A DNA stretch of 64,000 nucleotides from Hymenobacter negativus (GCF_016056375.1 NZ_JAEDAE010000002.1:1-64000), one strand, 5' to 3'; positions 26,256 through 38,738 are shown, numbered from the stretch's first letter. The notes: generated by a model from the sequence alone, not told the origin. Numbers and translations: made by a program.

Positions 26256-26563
26256 CCAATCCCAACATGCGGAGTTTCCACGCGAAATGGCGCCACAACG
26301 GCTGCCAGATGGGATTTTTATTGCCTGACTAAAATGACTCGCCGCGGAGAATGCCGGGTTCCTGATGCCCCGGCAACCGCGCCAAATTTCTGACAAATGA
26401 AGCTGGGGCACCGCCCGGGCCGGTCTGCAAGCCGGCCCGGACGGGAGAGGTATGGCCCGCCCATCTGGTGAGTGTGCGCCGGTCGCAGCCCGCCCCAGCC
26501 CATTGTCGGCAGGTCCCGAGTCCTCCTTGAATTGCTCCTGAACGCACTTAACTACCCTTCACC
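26256..26563. other. Intergenic region without recognised gene
   Basis: 308 nt between cassette 2 and the DUF5916 gene. It contains a GC-rich palindrome near 26415-26440 (CGGGCCGGTCTGCAAGCCGGCCCGG type) and no credible ORF. It probably holds the end of the cassette 2 transcript and the next promoter. Confidence 0.45.
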
Positions 26564-29128
26564 ATGCTACACACCTTCTTTCTGCGCACCTGTTTTCTGT
26601 TGGTTGCAGTGCTGGGGCTGGCCCTCGCGCCGGCCCTGGCCCAAACCCCGGCGGCCACTGCTGATACCAAAGCCGCCGCCACGGCCGCCCCCAAACGCCA
26701 GCTGGCGGCCCTGCGCATCGCGCAGCCCATCAAGCTCGATGGCGTGTTGGACGAGGGCGCGTGGCGCGAGGCCCTGCCCGCCACCGATTTTATTCAGAAT
26801 CGGCCCAAGCCCGGCCCGCACGAAAAGTACCCCACCGAAGTGCGCGTGCTGTATGACGATGCCGCGATTTACGTGGGGGCCATCATGCACGACGTAGCTG
26901 CCGACTCCATCCCCCGCGAGCTGACGGCGCGCGACAACTTCGGCAATACCGACTTTATCGGGATTTTCCTCGATACTTACCACGACCAGCTCAACGGCTA
27001 CGCCTTTTTTGTGACGACCGGCGGCGTACAGATGGATGCCCGCTACTCGCCGGCCGGCGGCGAGGATTTCAACTGGAACGCCGTGTGGGAAAGCCGCACC
27101 GCCCTGCGCGGCACCGACTGGGTGGCCGAAATGCGGATTCCGTACTCCGCCATCCGCTTCAGCACGGCCGATGTCCAGCGCTGGGGGCTTAACTTCATGC
27201 GGCAGCGCAAGCGCGATAACGCCGCCTATTTCTGGAACGAGGTGAAGCCGCAGGTAGACGGCTTTGTGAACCAGTGGGGCGACCTGACGGGCGTGCAGGG
27301 CGTGAAGCCGCCGCTGCGCCTCTCGCTCACACCCTACGTGTCGGGCTACGTGAACCACAACCCGCTGAGCGCCGACGGCACCAAACAGCTCACCACCCGC
27401 TTCAACGGCGGGGCCGATTTGAAGTGGGGCATCAACGAGAGCTTCACGCTGGATGCCACGCTAGTGCCCGATTTCGGGCAGGTGCAGAGCGACAACCAGG
27501 TGCTTAATCTCTCGCCGTTTGAGGTGCAGTTCAACGAGAACCGGGCCTTTTTTACGGAAGGCACCGAGCTGTTCAATAAGGGTAACTTGTTTTATTCGAG
27601 AAGGGTAGGGGCCACGCCGGTGGGCTTTTATGGCGTGACGGCGGGCGCGAATGAACTCATCGTGAGCAACCCCTCCGAAACGCCGCTGCTGAATGCTACC
27701 AAGGTATCGGGGCGCACCAGCAAGGGGCTGGGCGTGGGCGTTTTCAACGCCCTGAGCAACGACACCTACGCCACCATCCGCAACACCGAAACCGGGCAGG
27801 AGCGCCAGGTGCTCACCCAGCCGTTCTCGAACTACAACATCGCCGTGCTCGACCAGAGCCTGAAAAACAACTCCTATGTTTCGCTCATCAACACCAACGT
27901 GACGCGGGCCGGCAGCACCTACGACGCTAACGTGACCGGAGGCCTGTTCCGCTTCGCCAACAAGGCCAACCGCTACGCCATCGACGGCCGCGCCATTTAC
28001 TCGCGCCGCCGGGGCACCGAATTCGGCACCACCAACCAAATCAACGACCAGGATGGCTACAAATACCGGTTAGGCGTGGGCAAAATCTCGGGCAATTTCA
28101 CCTGGAACCTGAGCCATGGCATCGAGTCCGATACCTACAATCCGAACGATTTGGGCATTCTGTTCGGCAACAACAACATCACCGAGTCGCTGGATGTGAG
28201 CTACGGCAAGTACCAGCCGTTCTGGAAGGTGAACAACCTGTATCTATTTGGCAACGTGACGCATTCGCTGCTCTACAAGCCGACGTTGTACCAAGCGCTC
28301 AACTTCTACCTCGGGGCCAACACCACCTTCACCAAGAGCTTCAACCAGCTGGGCTTCGACCTGAACGTGGACCCCGTGACGCACGACTTCTACGAGCCGC
28401 GCACCGCCACGCTGGGCGAGTACTATGTGCGGGTACCCGAAAACACCCGCTTCACGTTCTTCTTCAATTCCGACTCGCGCAAGCCGGTGGCCATCAACTG
28501 GAACGCTGGCTTCCAGAGCTACGGCCACGACGAGCGGCTGGTCCGCGCCCGCCGCACCGGCTACAGCCTGGGTTTCTACCCGCGCTACCGCGTAAACACC
28601 CACCTCACCTTCCGCTACAGCGTGGACTGGAGCCTGCGCCAGAACCAAATCGGCTACGTGAACGGCGGCCTCGACGCGGCCCAGGCACTCGACCAGCCCT
28701 TCCTGGGCCAGATTCTGCTGGGCCGCCGCAACGTGGCCACGGTGGCCAACGTGGCCTCGGTGGCCTACACGTTCACCAACCGCATGTCGTTCACGCTGCG
28801 TGTGCGGCACTACACCAGCAACGTGCGCTACCTCGATTTTACCACGCTCGGCAAAGACGGCGTCGAAACGCCCGCCGCCTACCAGCGCAACCGCGACAAC
28901 ACCTACAACGCCTTCAACGTGGACGCAGTGTATTCGTGGTGGTTCGCGCCCGGCTCGCAAATCAGCGTGGTCTGGAAAAACGCCGGTTCCACCTATTTGC
29001 AGGCCAACGAAGCCACGCCGCAGTTCTTCGATAATTTCAACAACACCATCAACACCCCGCACAATAACTCGCTGTCGGTGAAGGTGCTGTACTACCTCGA
29101 TTACCTCACGCTCAAGCGCCACCGCTAA
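26564..29128 (+). CDS. DUF5916 outer-membrane-type protein with CBM9-like N-terminal domain
   Basis: 854 residues. Signal peptide about 1-26 (LALAPALAQ). Residues 45-215 are a carbohydrate-binding family 9-like domain (IKLDGVLDEGAWREA, TEVRVLYDDAAIYVGAIMHD, WNAVWESRT, EMRIPYSAIRF). The rest is DUF5916: a long stretch rich in alternating aromatic and polar strands (FTEGTELFNKGNLFYSRRVG, LYYLDYLTLK end) typical of an outer-membrane beta barrel. Members are often annotated as membrane-associated hydrolase, without biochemical proof. Standard length for the family. Confidence 0.9.
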   Translation: MLHTFFLRTCFLLVAVLGLALAPALAQTPAATADTKAAATAAPKRQLAALRIAQPIKLDGVLDEGAWREALPATDFIQNRPKPGPHEKYPTEVRVLYDDAAIYVGAIMHDVAADSIPRELTARDNFGNTDFIGIFLDTYHDQLNGYAFFVTTGGVQMDARYSPAGGEDFNWNAVWESRTALRGTDWVAEMRIPYSAIRFSTADVQRWGLNFMRQRKRDNAAYFWNEVKPQVDGFVNQWGDLTGVQGVKPPLRLSLTPYVSGYVNHNPLSADGTKQLTTRFNGGADLKWGINESFTLDATLVPDFGQVQSDNQVLNLSPFEVQFNENRAFFTEGTELFNKGNLFYSRRVGATPVGFYGVTAGANELIVSNPSETPLLNATKVSGRTSKGLGVGVFNALSNDTYATIRNTETGQERQVLTQPFSNYNIAVLDQSLKNNSYVSLINTNVTRAGSTYDANVTGGLFRFANKANRYAIDGRAIYSRRRGTEFGTTNQINDQDGYKYRLGVGKISGNFTWNLSHGIESDTYNPNDLGILFGNNNITESLDVSYGKYQPFWKVNNLYLFGNVTHSLLYKPTLYQALNFYLGANTTFTKSFNQLGFDLNVDPVTHDFYEPRTATLGEYYVRVPENTRFTFFFNSDSRKPVAINWNAGFQSYGHDERLVRARRTGYSLGFYPRYRVNTHLTFRYSVDWSLRQNQIGYVNGGLDAAQALDQPFLGQILLGRRNVATVANVASVAYTFTNRMSFTLRVRHYTSNVRYLDFTTLGKDGVETPAAYQRNRDNTYNAFNVDAVYSWWFAPGSQISVVWKNAGSTYLQANEATPQFFDNFNNTINTPHNNSLSVKVLYYLDYLTLKRHR

Positions 29129-29137
29129 GCGTAGCGC

Positions 29138-29215
29138 TGTCATTCCGACGCAGGAGGAATCTGGGATAAATCGTTTGAACGAGTTTACCCAGATTCCTCC
29201 TGCGTCGGAATGACA
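29138..29215. repeat. Long perfect inverted repeat
   Basis: 28-nt perfect arms (29138-29165 and 29188-29215) with a 22-nt spacer, sequence type TCATTCCGACGCAGGAGG. It lies 10 nt after the DUF5916 stop; it may act as terminator or RNA stabiliser. Confidence 0.9.
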
Positions 29216-29221
29216 AAAGCA

Positions 29222-29254
29222 AAAAGCCCTCTGTCGTGCTGACAGAGGGCTTTT
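29222..29254. terminator. Bidirectional terminator
   Basis: 14-nt perfect arms (AAAAGCCCTCTGTC / GACAGAGGGCTTTT) with a 5-nt loop between two convergent genes. Confidence 0.93.
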
Positions 29255-29275
29255 CTGTAGATGAAGCAGCGAAAG

Positions 29276-31978
29276 CTATTTCGTCACCATCAGCTGTTGG
29301 GTCTGGCTTTGGCCTTTGCTCACGAAACGGCACAGGTAAATGCCGGTGGGCCAATGGCTGGCATCCACCTCGAGCGGATAGTCGCGGCCGGCCTGGGCTT
29401 CGCCTTCGAACAGGGTGGCTACAAGCACGCCCATCTGGTTGTAAACCTGCACCGTAGCAGCCGACGTCACGGGAGCCCGGAAGTTCACCACTGTGCTTTT
29501 GGCTACCGGGTTGGGATAGGCTTCGAGCACCAATTGCGCCGCCGTGCTCGCGGTACCGGGCATCGACGTGCCGGTGCAGCTGCCCAGGTAGTCGTCATGC
29601 GTCGAGCCGGGGCCGATGTGCGCCGGTACGGCGTTGGGCGAAATGCAGATTTCGTGGCCGTTGTGGCACACCAGCACCTTGGGATTTTTGGGGTTGTTGC
29701 CGCAGTTGGCATCAATCACGCTCAGCGTCACGGACGCCGACGTCTGGCAGCCGGCGGCGTTGGTGGCCGTCACGGTGTAGGTGTACTGGCCGGCCGCCGT
29801 GGGCGCAAACACCGGGTTGGCGATGCTGGCGTTGCTCAGATTAGTGGCCGGGCTCCAGCGGTAGCTCACGCCGCCGCTGGCGGTCAGGGTAGCCGTCTGG
29901 GGGCCGTAGCCGAGGAAAATAGTGGTGGGCTGCTGCACCACCACGGGGTTCGCCAGCGAAACCGTGACGGTGGGCGGCGTGGCCGGGGCAGGGTCTTTCA
30001 GCGTGGCCTGGGCGGTGGCGGTGCAGCCGTTGGCGCCAGTTACTACCACGGTGTAGGTGCCCGCACCCAGCTGCGAGAGGTTCTGGGTCGTGGCCTGGAA
30101 GCGGTTGGGGCCGGTCCAGGCGTAGGTGGCGGGGGCCAGGGCACCCGTCACGGCCAGGGCAATGCTGCCGGTGCTGCTGCCTGCGCAGCTCGGGTCGGTG
30201 GCGGTGGGCACGGCGGCCACGTTGCAGGCCATTACGGTGATGACAAACGTCTGCGAAATGGTGCCGTAGCTGTTGCCGTGGTGGTAGATGTCTTCGGCTT
30301 CCAGCGTCACGCGGTGGGTGCCCACCTGCGCCAGCGTGGGCGTGCCGCTGAGCGTGGCCGTGCCGTTGCCGGGGTATATCAGCTGCAGCCAGCTGGGCAG
30401 CACCGAGGCCGTGATGGTCAGCCGGTCGCCGTAGGGCAGGTCGGGGTCGGTGGCGGTGATGTTATACGTGAACGGCTGGCCCACCGTGCGGGTCAGGTTG
30501 CTGGGCTGCGAGGTGAAGGCCGGGGCCGAGTTGATGATGAAGCTCAGCGCGTGGGTGGCCTGCTCGTTGTTGTTGTCGCGGGCCACGAAGGTGGCGGCGT
30601 GCGGGCCCCAGTCGGCCAGCACGGGCGTCCAGTTCAGCTGGGTGCTGGTGGGGTTGGCAGCGGCGGTGGGCAGCGCGGGCGCAAAGCTGGCCGAAGCCGG
30701 CAGGCCGGCCGCGCTGGCAATGCTCACCCGGTTGCTCGCCACCGGCGACGACGCCTGAATGGTGTAGCGCAGGGCTGTGCCGGGCGTTACCTGCACCACG
30801 CTGGTGTTGGCCGGCGTGGGGGGCACGTCGAAGCGCGGCTTCTGACTCACTTCAATGGTGACGGACGTGGAAGTTTGCACGCCGGCCAGGTCCTGGGCCA
30901 CGAAGTTGATGATGACCGTGCCCAGGTTGGCCGCCGTGGGCGTCCAGGTGAAGGCGGTTTGCACGGGGTTGCCGTTCAGGGGCAGAGTGGGGGCGGTGGT
31001 GGCCGCCGCCGGCAGCCCGAAAGCCTTCAGGTTCACCACGTCGTTAGGGTCGCTGTCGGTGGCGCGCACGCCAAACGTAACCGCCTGGCCCGGCGACACC
31101 TGGTACACGTAGCCGTTGGGCGGCGTGATGCTGTAATCAAACACCGGGGCCGTGGAAGCCGCCGTGATGTTAATCAGGAAGTCGACTAGGATGCTGGTGC
31201 GCCCGTCGCTCACCTTAATCACGCCATTGAACAGCTGGCCCACCGTGCGGCCTACCGTGCTGAAGGTGGCGGCGCCCGTAGCCGGGTTCACGGCCAGGGT
31301 GGGGGCGTTGGTAAAAGGTTCATTGTTGATGTCGGCCGAGGTAGCCAGCGAGTAGGTCAGCGCGTCGCCGTCGGGGTCGCTGGCGGGCAGCTGAAACGTA
31401 GCGGCGGCCTGGCCCACGGCCAGGTTCACCACCGGGGCCAGCGTCGACACGGGCGAGTTGTTGCCCGAGCCGGCATTCACCAGGGTGCTCACGTACCAAG
31501 TGCTGTTGGCGTTGTTCGACAGGGTGTAGATGCGGCAGCAGTCCGAGAAAAAGGCCCGGTAGTTGCCGGCCGCCGCGTAAGTGTGCGTCACCACTGCTTC
31601 GGCATAGAAGCTGTCGCCCGGCACGTCTACCGACGTCACCACCAGGTTCATGTTGCCGGTCGTGCCATCGCCGAAATTCATTACGTCATTGAATACCGCG
31701 CCGGGCACCGGGACATTATTGGCGAAGGCGCCGAAGCTGAGCCGCCACGCCTGGCTCACCTTAAACTGCACCGTCAGCTTGCTGGGGTCGGTGGACACGG
31801 TGCGCCAGGTTAGGGTGCCGTAGCGGAAGTGGCTGGCCTGCGCCGGCGCACCGGCTCCCAGCAGCAAACCCAGCATTAGCAGCGTCCAAAGCACGAGCCG
31901 GCCGGCTGGCCGGGCTGCTGTCCTGGGCGGCGCAAGCGCCGTACCCTGGTTGTTTTTAGCAAAGTCGAGTTGTTTCAT
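29276..31978 (-). CDS. T9SS-secreted multidomain Ig-like protein
   Basis: 900 residues. After a basic N-terminus, a signal peptide hydrophobic core (LWTLLMLGLLLGAGAPAQA) ends near residue 48. A first domain follows (SHFRYGTLTWRTV onward, with VVTHTYAAAGNYRAFFSDCCR). Then come repeated cadherin/putative-Ig type modules at about 100-residue spacing (VNPATGAATFSTVGRTVGQL; FTSQPSNLTRTVGQPFTYNI; VGTHRVTLEAEDIYHH) and SprB-like or PKD-like repeats (AYAWTGPNRFQATTQNLSQL region). The last 75 residues are a type IX sorting domain (YPNPVAKSTVVNF through WPTGIYLCRFVSKG). Surface adhesin-like or structural; no catalytic motif seen. An alternative start 19 codons upstream is less likely. Confidence 0.88.
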   Translation of the reverse strand: MKQLDFAKNNQGTALAPPRTAARPAGRLVLWTLLMLGLLLGAGAPAQASHFRYGTLTWRTVSTDPSKLTVQFKVSQAWRLSFGAFANNVPVPGAVFNDVMNFGDGTTGNMNLVVTSVDVPGDSFYAEAVVTHTYAAAGNYRAFFSDCCRIYTLSNNANSTWYVSTLVNAGSGNNSPVSTLAPVVNLAVGQAAATFQLPASDPDGDALTYSLATSADINNEPFTNAPTLAVNPATGAATFSTVGRTVGQLFNGVIKVSDGRTSILVDFLINITAASTAPVFDYSITPPNGYVYQVSPGQAVTFGVRATDSDPNDVVNLKAFGLPAAATTAPTLPLNGNPVQTAFTWTPTAANLGTVIINFVAQDLAGVQTSTSVTIEVSQKPRFDVPPTPANTSVVQVTPGTALRYTIQASSPVASNRVSIASAAGLPASASFAPALPTAAANPTSTQLNWTPVLADWGPHAATFVARDNNNEQATHALSFIINSAPAFTSQPSNLTRTVGQPFTYNITATDPDLPYGDRLTITASVLPSWLQLIYPGNGTATLSGTPTLAQVGTHRVTLEAEDIYHHGNSYGTISQTFVITVMACNVAAVPTATDPSCAGSSTGSIALAVTGALAPATYAWTGPNRFQATTQNLSQLGAGTYTVVVTGANGCTATAQATLKDPAPATPPTVTVSLANPVVVQQPTTIFLGYGPQTATLTASGGVSYRWSPATNLSNASIANPVFAPTAAGQYTYTVTATNAAGCQTSASVTLSVIDANCGNNPKNPKVLVCHNGHEICISPNAVPAHIGPGSTHDDYLGSCTGTSMPGTASTAAQLVLEAYPNPVAKSTVVNFRAPVTSAATVQVYNQMGVLVATLFEGEAQAGRDYPLEVDASHWPTGIYLCRFVSKGQSQTQQLMVTK

Positions 31979-32316
31979 GGGTAAGAAAATTGAGGTGAGA
32001 ATTAAATATGAATTTTTAAAGAATTTTGAAATCAAAAATTGGATGCAAGTAGATGGGTATTATTGTAATTGTTATACGAAAATATTATTGAAGTGCTAAT
32101 TTGACGCATTATGAATGATATAGTTCAAATGTAGAAGGTTTTATCGGTCATCCAAATAAATGTGAAATATTAATAAGGTGTTTTTTGTGGAATCTAGCTT
32201 CACTGCCAGATTCCGGGCTCGGATAGGTGCATGCGCTCATCCTGGCCGCTGCCGCTGCCGGCCCAAAGCCCGAAATTGACCGTCCTTTGCCGGGCTATTT
32301 TCTCTCTATCTGCTGT
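31979..32316. other. AT-rich divergent promoter region
   Basis: 338 nt between divergent genes; 31980-32200 is unusually AT-rich for the window. Presumably it holds the promoters of the Ig-repeat protein and of the HipA-like kinase. No consensus box could be fixed with confidence. Confidence 0.45.
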
Positions 32317-33111
32317 ATGCCGGCCCCCAGTATTCTTGAACTCCGCACCGTAGCGCTGACGCGCTACGTGACGCCGCTCCGCGAGGGCGGCTCGCTGCCG
32401 GCCCTGATGGAGGCCGACGACAACTTCCTCTACGTGGTGAAATTTCGGGGCGCGGGCCAGGGCGTAAAGGCGCTGATTGCCGAGCTGATTGTGGGCGAAA
32501 TAGCCCGCGTGCTGGGCCTGCGCGTGCCCGAGCTGGTGTTTTGCGAGCTCGACGAATCCTTCGGCCGCACCGAGCCCGACGAGGAAATCCAGGACCTGCT
32601 GCAAGCCAGCACCGGCCAGAACCTGGCCCTGCACTACCTCTCCGGAGCCATCACCTACGATGCGCTGGTGACCACCGTGGAGCCGCGCCTGGCCTCCCAA
32701 ATCGTGTGGCTGGACATGCTCACGCTGAACGTAGACCGCACCGCTCGCAACACCAACATGCTGATGTGGCACAAGGAGCTGTGGCTTATTGACCACGGCG
32801 CGGCCCTCTACGTGCACCACGCGGGCCCCGAGTGGGCCGCGCCGCGCCCCCGCCCGTTTCCCCAGATTAAAACGCACGTGCTGCTGCCCCAAGCCAGCGA
32901 GCTGGCCGAAGTCGATGCCGAGTACAAGGCCAAACTCACGCCCGCAATCCTGCGCGCCATTGTGGCGCTGGTGCCCGATGCCTGGCTGACCAACGGCCAC
33001 GGCACCGCCGAAGACCAGCGCCAGGCCTACGTGGGCTTCCTCGAAGCCCGCCTGGCCGCCTCAGAAACCTTTGTTCAGGAAGCCCAAGATGCCCGCAATG
33101 CACTTATTTGA
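32317..33111 (+). CDS. HipA-like kinase domain protein
   Basis: 264 residues. It resembles the single-domain HipA-like family usually found next to DUF3037. A nucleotide-binding lysine lies in FLYVVKFRGAGQG. Catalytic-loop-like residues occur in MLTLNVDRTARNTNMLMW, and a metal-binding DHG (IDHGAAL) corresponds to the DFG-type aspartate. It lacks the N-subdomain-1 of true HipA, and no HipB-type DNA-binding antitoxin is nearby. Likely a Ser/Thr or small-molecule kinase of unknown target. ATG at 32317 fits the family start; the frame is open further upstream. It overlaps the DUF3037 gene by 23 nt. Confidence 0.85.
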   Translation: MPAPSILELRTVALTRYVTPLREGGSLPALMEADDNFLYVVKFRGAGQGVKALIAELIVGEIARVLGLRVPELVFCELDESFGRTEPDEEIQDLLQASTGQNLALHYLSGAITYDALVTTVEPRLASQIVWLDMLTLNVDRTARNTNMLMWHKELWLIDHGAALYVHHAGPEWAAPRPRPFPQIKTHVLLPQASELAEVDAEYKAKLTPAILRAIVALVPDAWLTNGHGTAEDQRQAYVGFLEARLAASETFVQEAQDARNALI

Positions 33112-33472
33112 GTACGCCGTGCTGCGCGTGGTGCCCCGCGTGGAGCGCGAAGAGTTTCTGAACGTGGGCGTCATCGTGTACTGCCGCTCGCTGGGCTTTC
33201 TCGAAACCCGGTTTGCGCTGCCCGAAGCCCGCCTGCTGGCCGTGGCGCCGGATTTGGATTTGGCCGAAATCACGGCCCGCCTGCAGGCGTTCGAGCGCAT
33301 TTGCCGGGGCAAAGCCACCGGCGGCACCATTGGCCAGTTGCCCATTGCCGAGCGGTTTCGCTGGCTCACGGCCACGCGCAGCACGGTGGTGCAGTCGTCG
33401 GCGGTGCACCCGGGCCGCTGCCTGGATGCTGGCGCGACGCTGGCGCGGCTGTTTGCCGATTTGGTGTTGTGA
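33089..33472 (+). CDS. DUF3037 family protein
   Basis: 127 residues. The block FEYAVLRVVPRVEREEFLNVGVIVYC at the N-terminus is the hallmark of DUF3037. A conserved-looking TGGTIGQLPIAERFRWLTATRSTVVQ segment follows. The start is set at the ATG giving MPAMHLF, inside the end of the HipA-like gene; a TTG six codons earlier is also in frame. The overlap implies coupled translation and a joint function with the kinase. The biochemical role is not known. Confidence 0.87.
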   Translation: MPAMHLFEYAVLRVVPRVEREEFLNVGVIVYCRSLGFLETRFALPEARLLAVAPDLDLAEITARLQAFERICRGKATGGTIGQLPIAERFRWLTATRSTVVQSSAVHPGRCLDAGATLARLFADLVL

Positions 33473-33546
33473 GGCGTCACCTAAGGTAGCGCGGCTTATA
33501 TGACCGCTGCGTGTGCTATTCCGGATGTATCACCGTTAATATCAGC

Positions 33547-35466
33547 ATGAGGAATACATTGAAACCTGCCAATACCGCGCCTGCGGCGCCGCAGCTGCGC
33601 CTGTTGCTCGCCGGCCTGGTGCTGTTGCTATCCGTTGGCCTCGCCCGTGGGCAGGGGGGCGCTGTGCTGCGCAAAGACCTGAAAACCGACTTTGGCGCCG
33701 TAGGCGATGGCAAAACCAATGACCAGCTGGCCTTCGAGCGGGCCGCCGCATTTTTCAACAAGCGCGCCAAAGAGACTCCTGCCCCCACGGCCTCGGCCGT
33801 GCTGCGCATTCCCAAAGGCGTGTACCTGGTGGGCCGGCAGGACGAGGCAAACCAGGGCGTGAACGTGCTGCATCTGGTGGGCTGCCGCAACCTGACGGTG
33901 ACGGGCGACGACAGCGCCAGCACCGAAATCCGCTACGTCGACAACCAGCGCTACGGTTCCTTCGACCCCGCCACCAAGCGCCGATTCGATGCTCCCAACG
34001 CATACTTCACGGACGGTAAATACGCGGTTTCGGTGGGGCTTTGCCTGGTGCTGCAGGAGTGCGACAACGTGCGGGTGGCCAAGCTGAATATCAACGGCAA
34101 TAGTCCGCACACGGTGGTGGGCGGGCATTGGGGCGATACGGGCATTCAGCTGAATTTCGACGGAATTTTTGTGCGCAACTCGCGCCGCGTTATTCTGAGT
34201 CAGTTGGCGCTGCACCATTTCGGGCGCGATGGCATTCAGGTCCTCAACCAATTGGCCAAAAGCCTCGACGACCCCCAACGCGAAGGCATTGTGCTCGAAA
34301 ACTCGACCTGCAACTACAACGGCCGGCAGGGACTGTCGCTCACCGGCGTCAACGGTTTTCGGGCCGTGAACTGCAGCTTTAGCCACACCGGCCAGGTGAT
34401 AGTGTCATCGATAGGCAAAGCGCTGGTGTCCAGCCCCGCTGCTGGTGTCGACCTGGAGCCGCAGGACGGTTTCGTAACCAATGTAGACCTGGAAAACTGC
34501 CGTTTCGTGGACAATGCCGGCCAGGGCATCGTATCGGACCGGCCCGAAGGCAATTACCCGGCTTCCACCAAAAATATTGTGATTTCCAATAGCTTGGCCT
34601 GGGGCATCACCAATTGGTCGGCGTGGATTTCGCAGCCCGGCGTACTGTTTCGCGACTGTCGCTTCTACGGAGCCTTTGTGCACGGCTGCAAAGCCGCTAC
34701 CCCCGCCGACGCCACGCGTTTCATCGGCTGCACCTTCGAGGACCGGCCCTACCACGGCAAGCCCGCATACGGGCCGTTCACGCTGCATTCCGAGTCCTAC
34801 GCCCGCAGCATGAGCTTCACCAATTGCCAGTTTATCGGCACGCACGGCTACCTGATTCACGCTGTTCCGGCCGCTACCGACACGGCCAGCCTGTTTCACC
34901 TGCGCGGGTGCACGTTTTTGTTCGATTATACCCAGCCGCCGCAGGGCTCCTACGACAAGATTCTGGGGGCGGTGTTCAGCGGCAACAATGCGTTTCGGGA
35001 CGGCCCACACCGCACCAGCGCCCACCGCAGCGCCCTGATGCTGGGCAGCGGCGGCGTGGTGGGCACCACCGTGCTGCGCGCGCCCGGCAGCCTGCAGCTG
35101 CTGGCGCCCAACACCTATTGCCTCGTGCAGAGCGGCCTCGACATCGGCCGGCAGCCGGCCCACGCCCGCGACTCGGCCCTGGTGCTGGTGGCCAACAACA
35201 ATGCACTGGTTATCAATGAAACACCTGGCAAAGTGCCCGAGCTCTACATTGGGCCCACCTCGCGGCTGGTAGTGAAAAAAGGCGGCGCGCTGGAAATTCT
35301 GCGCAACACCAAGGTCACCATCGCCGGGCAATTGGTAATTGAAGACGGCGCGTATTTCTTCCGCGACCCGCTGGCTAAGTTCGCCATGGTGGGCAAGGGC
35401 CGGCTGCGCGTCAGCCCCAAAGCCCTGCTCACCAAGCATCCCCGGCTATACTCCACTTACTATTGA
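33547..35466 (+). CDS. Secreted right-handed beta-helix protein (pectate-lyase-like fold)
   Basis: 639 residues. Signal peptide about 1-36 (LLLAGLVLLLSVGLARGQ). The motif DFGAVGDGKTNDQLAFERA near residue 50 is the start of the pectate lyase superfamily/phage-tailspike-like beta-helix. The middle is a stack of short strands with Asn ladders (VILSQLALHHFGRDGIQVL, VLENSTCNYNGRQGLSL, FVDNAGQGIVSD, FTNCQFIGTHGYL). The C-terminal 150 residues form a second set of strands. No T9SS tail is evident. Probably a polysaccharide-binding or -cleaving enzyme, consistent with the adjacent GH97 gene. Confidence 0.82.
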   Translation: MRNTLKPANTAPAAPQLRLLLAGLVLLLSVGLARGQGGAVLRKDLKTDFGAVGDGKTNDQLAFERAAAFFNKRAKETPAPTASAVLRIPKGVYLVGRQDEANQGVNVLHLVGCRNLTVTGDDSASTEIRYVDNQRYGSFDPATKRRFDAPNAYFTDGKYAVSVGLCLVLQECDNVRVAKLNINGNSPHTVVGGHWGDTGIQLNFDGIFVRNSRRVILSQLALHHFGRDGIQVLNQLAKSLDDPQREGIVLENSTCNYNGRQGLSLTGVNGFRAVNCSFSHTGQVIVSSIGKALVSSPAAGVDLEPQDGFVTNVDLENCRFVDNAGQGIVSDRPEGNYPASTKNIVISNSLAWGITNWSAWISQPGVLFRDCRFYGAFVHGCKAATPADATRFIGCTFEDRPYHGKPAYGPFTLHSESYARSMSFTNCQFIGTHGYLIHAVPAATDTASLFHLRGCTFLFDYTQPPQGSYDKILGAVFSGNNAFRDGPHRTSAHRSALMLGSGGVVGTTVLRAPGSLQLLAPNTYCLVQSGLDIGRQPAHARDSALVLVANNNALVINETPGKVPELYIGPTSRLVVKKGGALEILRNTKVTIAGQLVIEDGAYFFRDPLAKFAMVGKGRLRVSPKALLTKHPRLYSTYY

Positions 35467-35484
35467 TGCCATCGGATGGGTACC

Positions 35485-35539
35485 AACGAAAACACTCCGA
35501 TAAAACCTGGCAAACAGGCTCTACCGGAGTGTTTTCGTT
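35485..35539. terminator. Bidirectional terminator
   Basis: 15-nt perfect arms (35485-35499 and 35525-35539; AACGAAAACACTCCG) between the convergent beta-helix and GH97 genes. Confidence 0.9.
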
Positions 35540-35562
35540 ACTGGTTGCCTCAGCGTCGGCCG

Positions 35563-38291
<2,729 letters not shown>

Positions 38292-38639
38292 ATGTCCGCC
38301 GTTATGATTATCTGCCACGAGCTACTACCCGCCAGCTACCTGCTGGCCCTGGCTCCCGCCGCCGCCACCAACGAAGCCGAGCTGGCCGCGCACCTCGCGC
38401 ATGCCTGCCGCAGCGGCAAGCCCGCCGTGTAAGTCGACTGCCGCCTGCTCCATCATTTATCCGTCACGGCGGTCTGGCTGCTGTGGTCGTGCCAGCAGCG
38501 CCTGCAGCGCCGGCATGCCCGGCTGGTGCTTTGCCAGGTGCCCGCGGCGGTGGCGCACACCCTGTAGCAAGTGCTGGCTGGCACCGGTGCTAAGTTGCTC
38601 ATGGTGCCTTCGCTGGATGACGCGGAAGCCTTGCAATAA
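38292..38639 (+). pseudogene. STAS-domain-like gene with two in-frame stops
   Basis: Reading from the ATG at 38292 in one frame gives 115 codons that look like one small STAS (anti-sigma-factor-antagonist/MlaB-like) domain: ASYLLALAPAAATNEAEL, then VDCRLLHHLSVTAVWLLW and ARLVLCQVPAAVAHTL. The frame is broken by TAA at 38430-38432 and TAG at 38565-38567, each explainable by one base change (for example TAC>TAA and CAG>TAG). It ends normally at TAA 38637-38639. It lies 99 nt before the large PAS kinase and may once have been part of its output pathway. The protein family call is by pattern only. Confidence 0.6.
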
Positions 38640-38738
38640 GCCCCTTATCTACGGTTCTGCTTGCTTGAAAAATCTGGGAGCAGGCAATAAAAACTTCGTA
38701 AGCTTGGGTTGCGGAGCCTGGTTGCCCGCTCATTTTGT

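Noticed and set aside
29261..31189. 642-codon frame opposite the Ig-repeat protein
   Set aside because: Antisense shadow; Arg/Gly/His-rich product.
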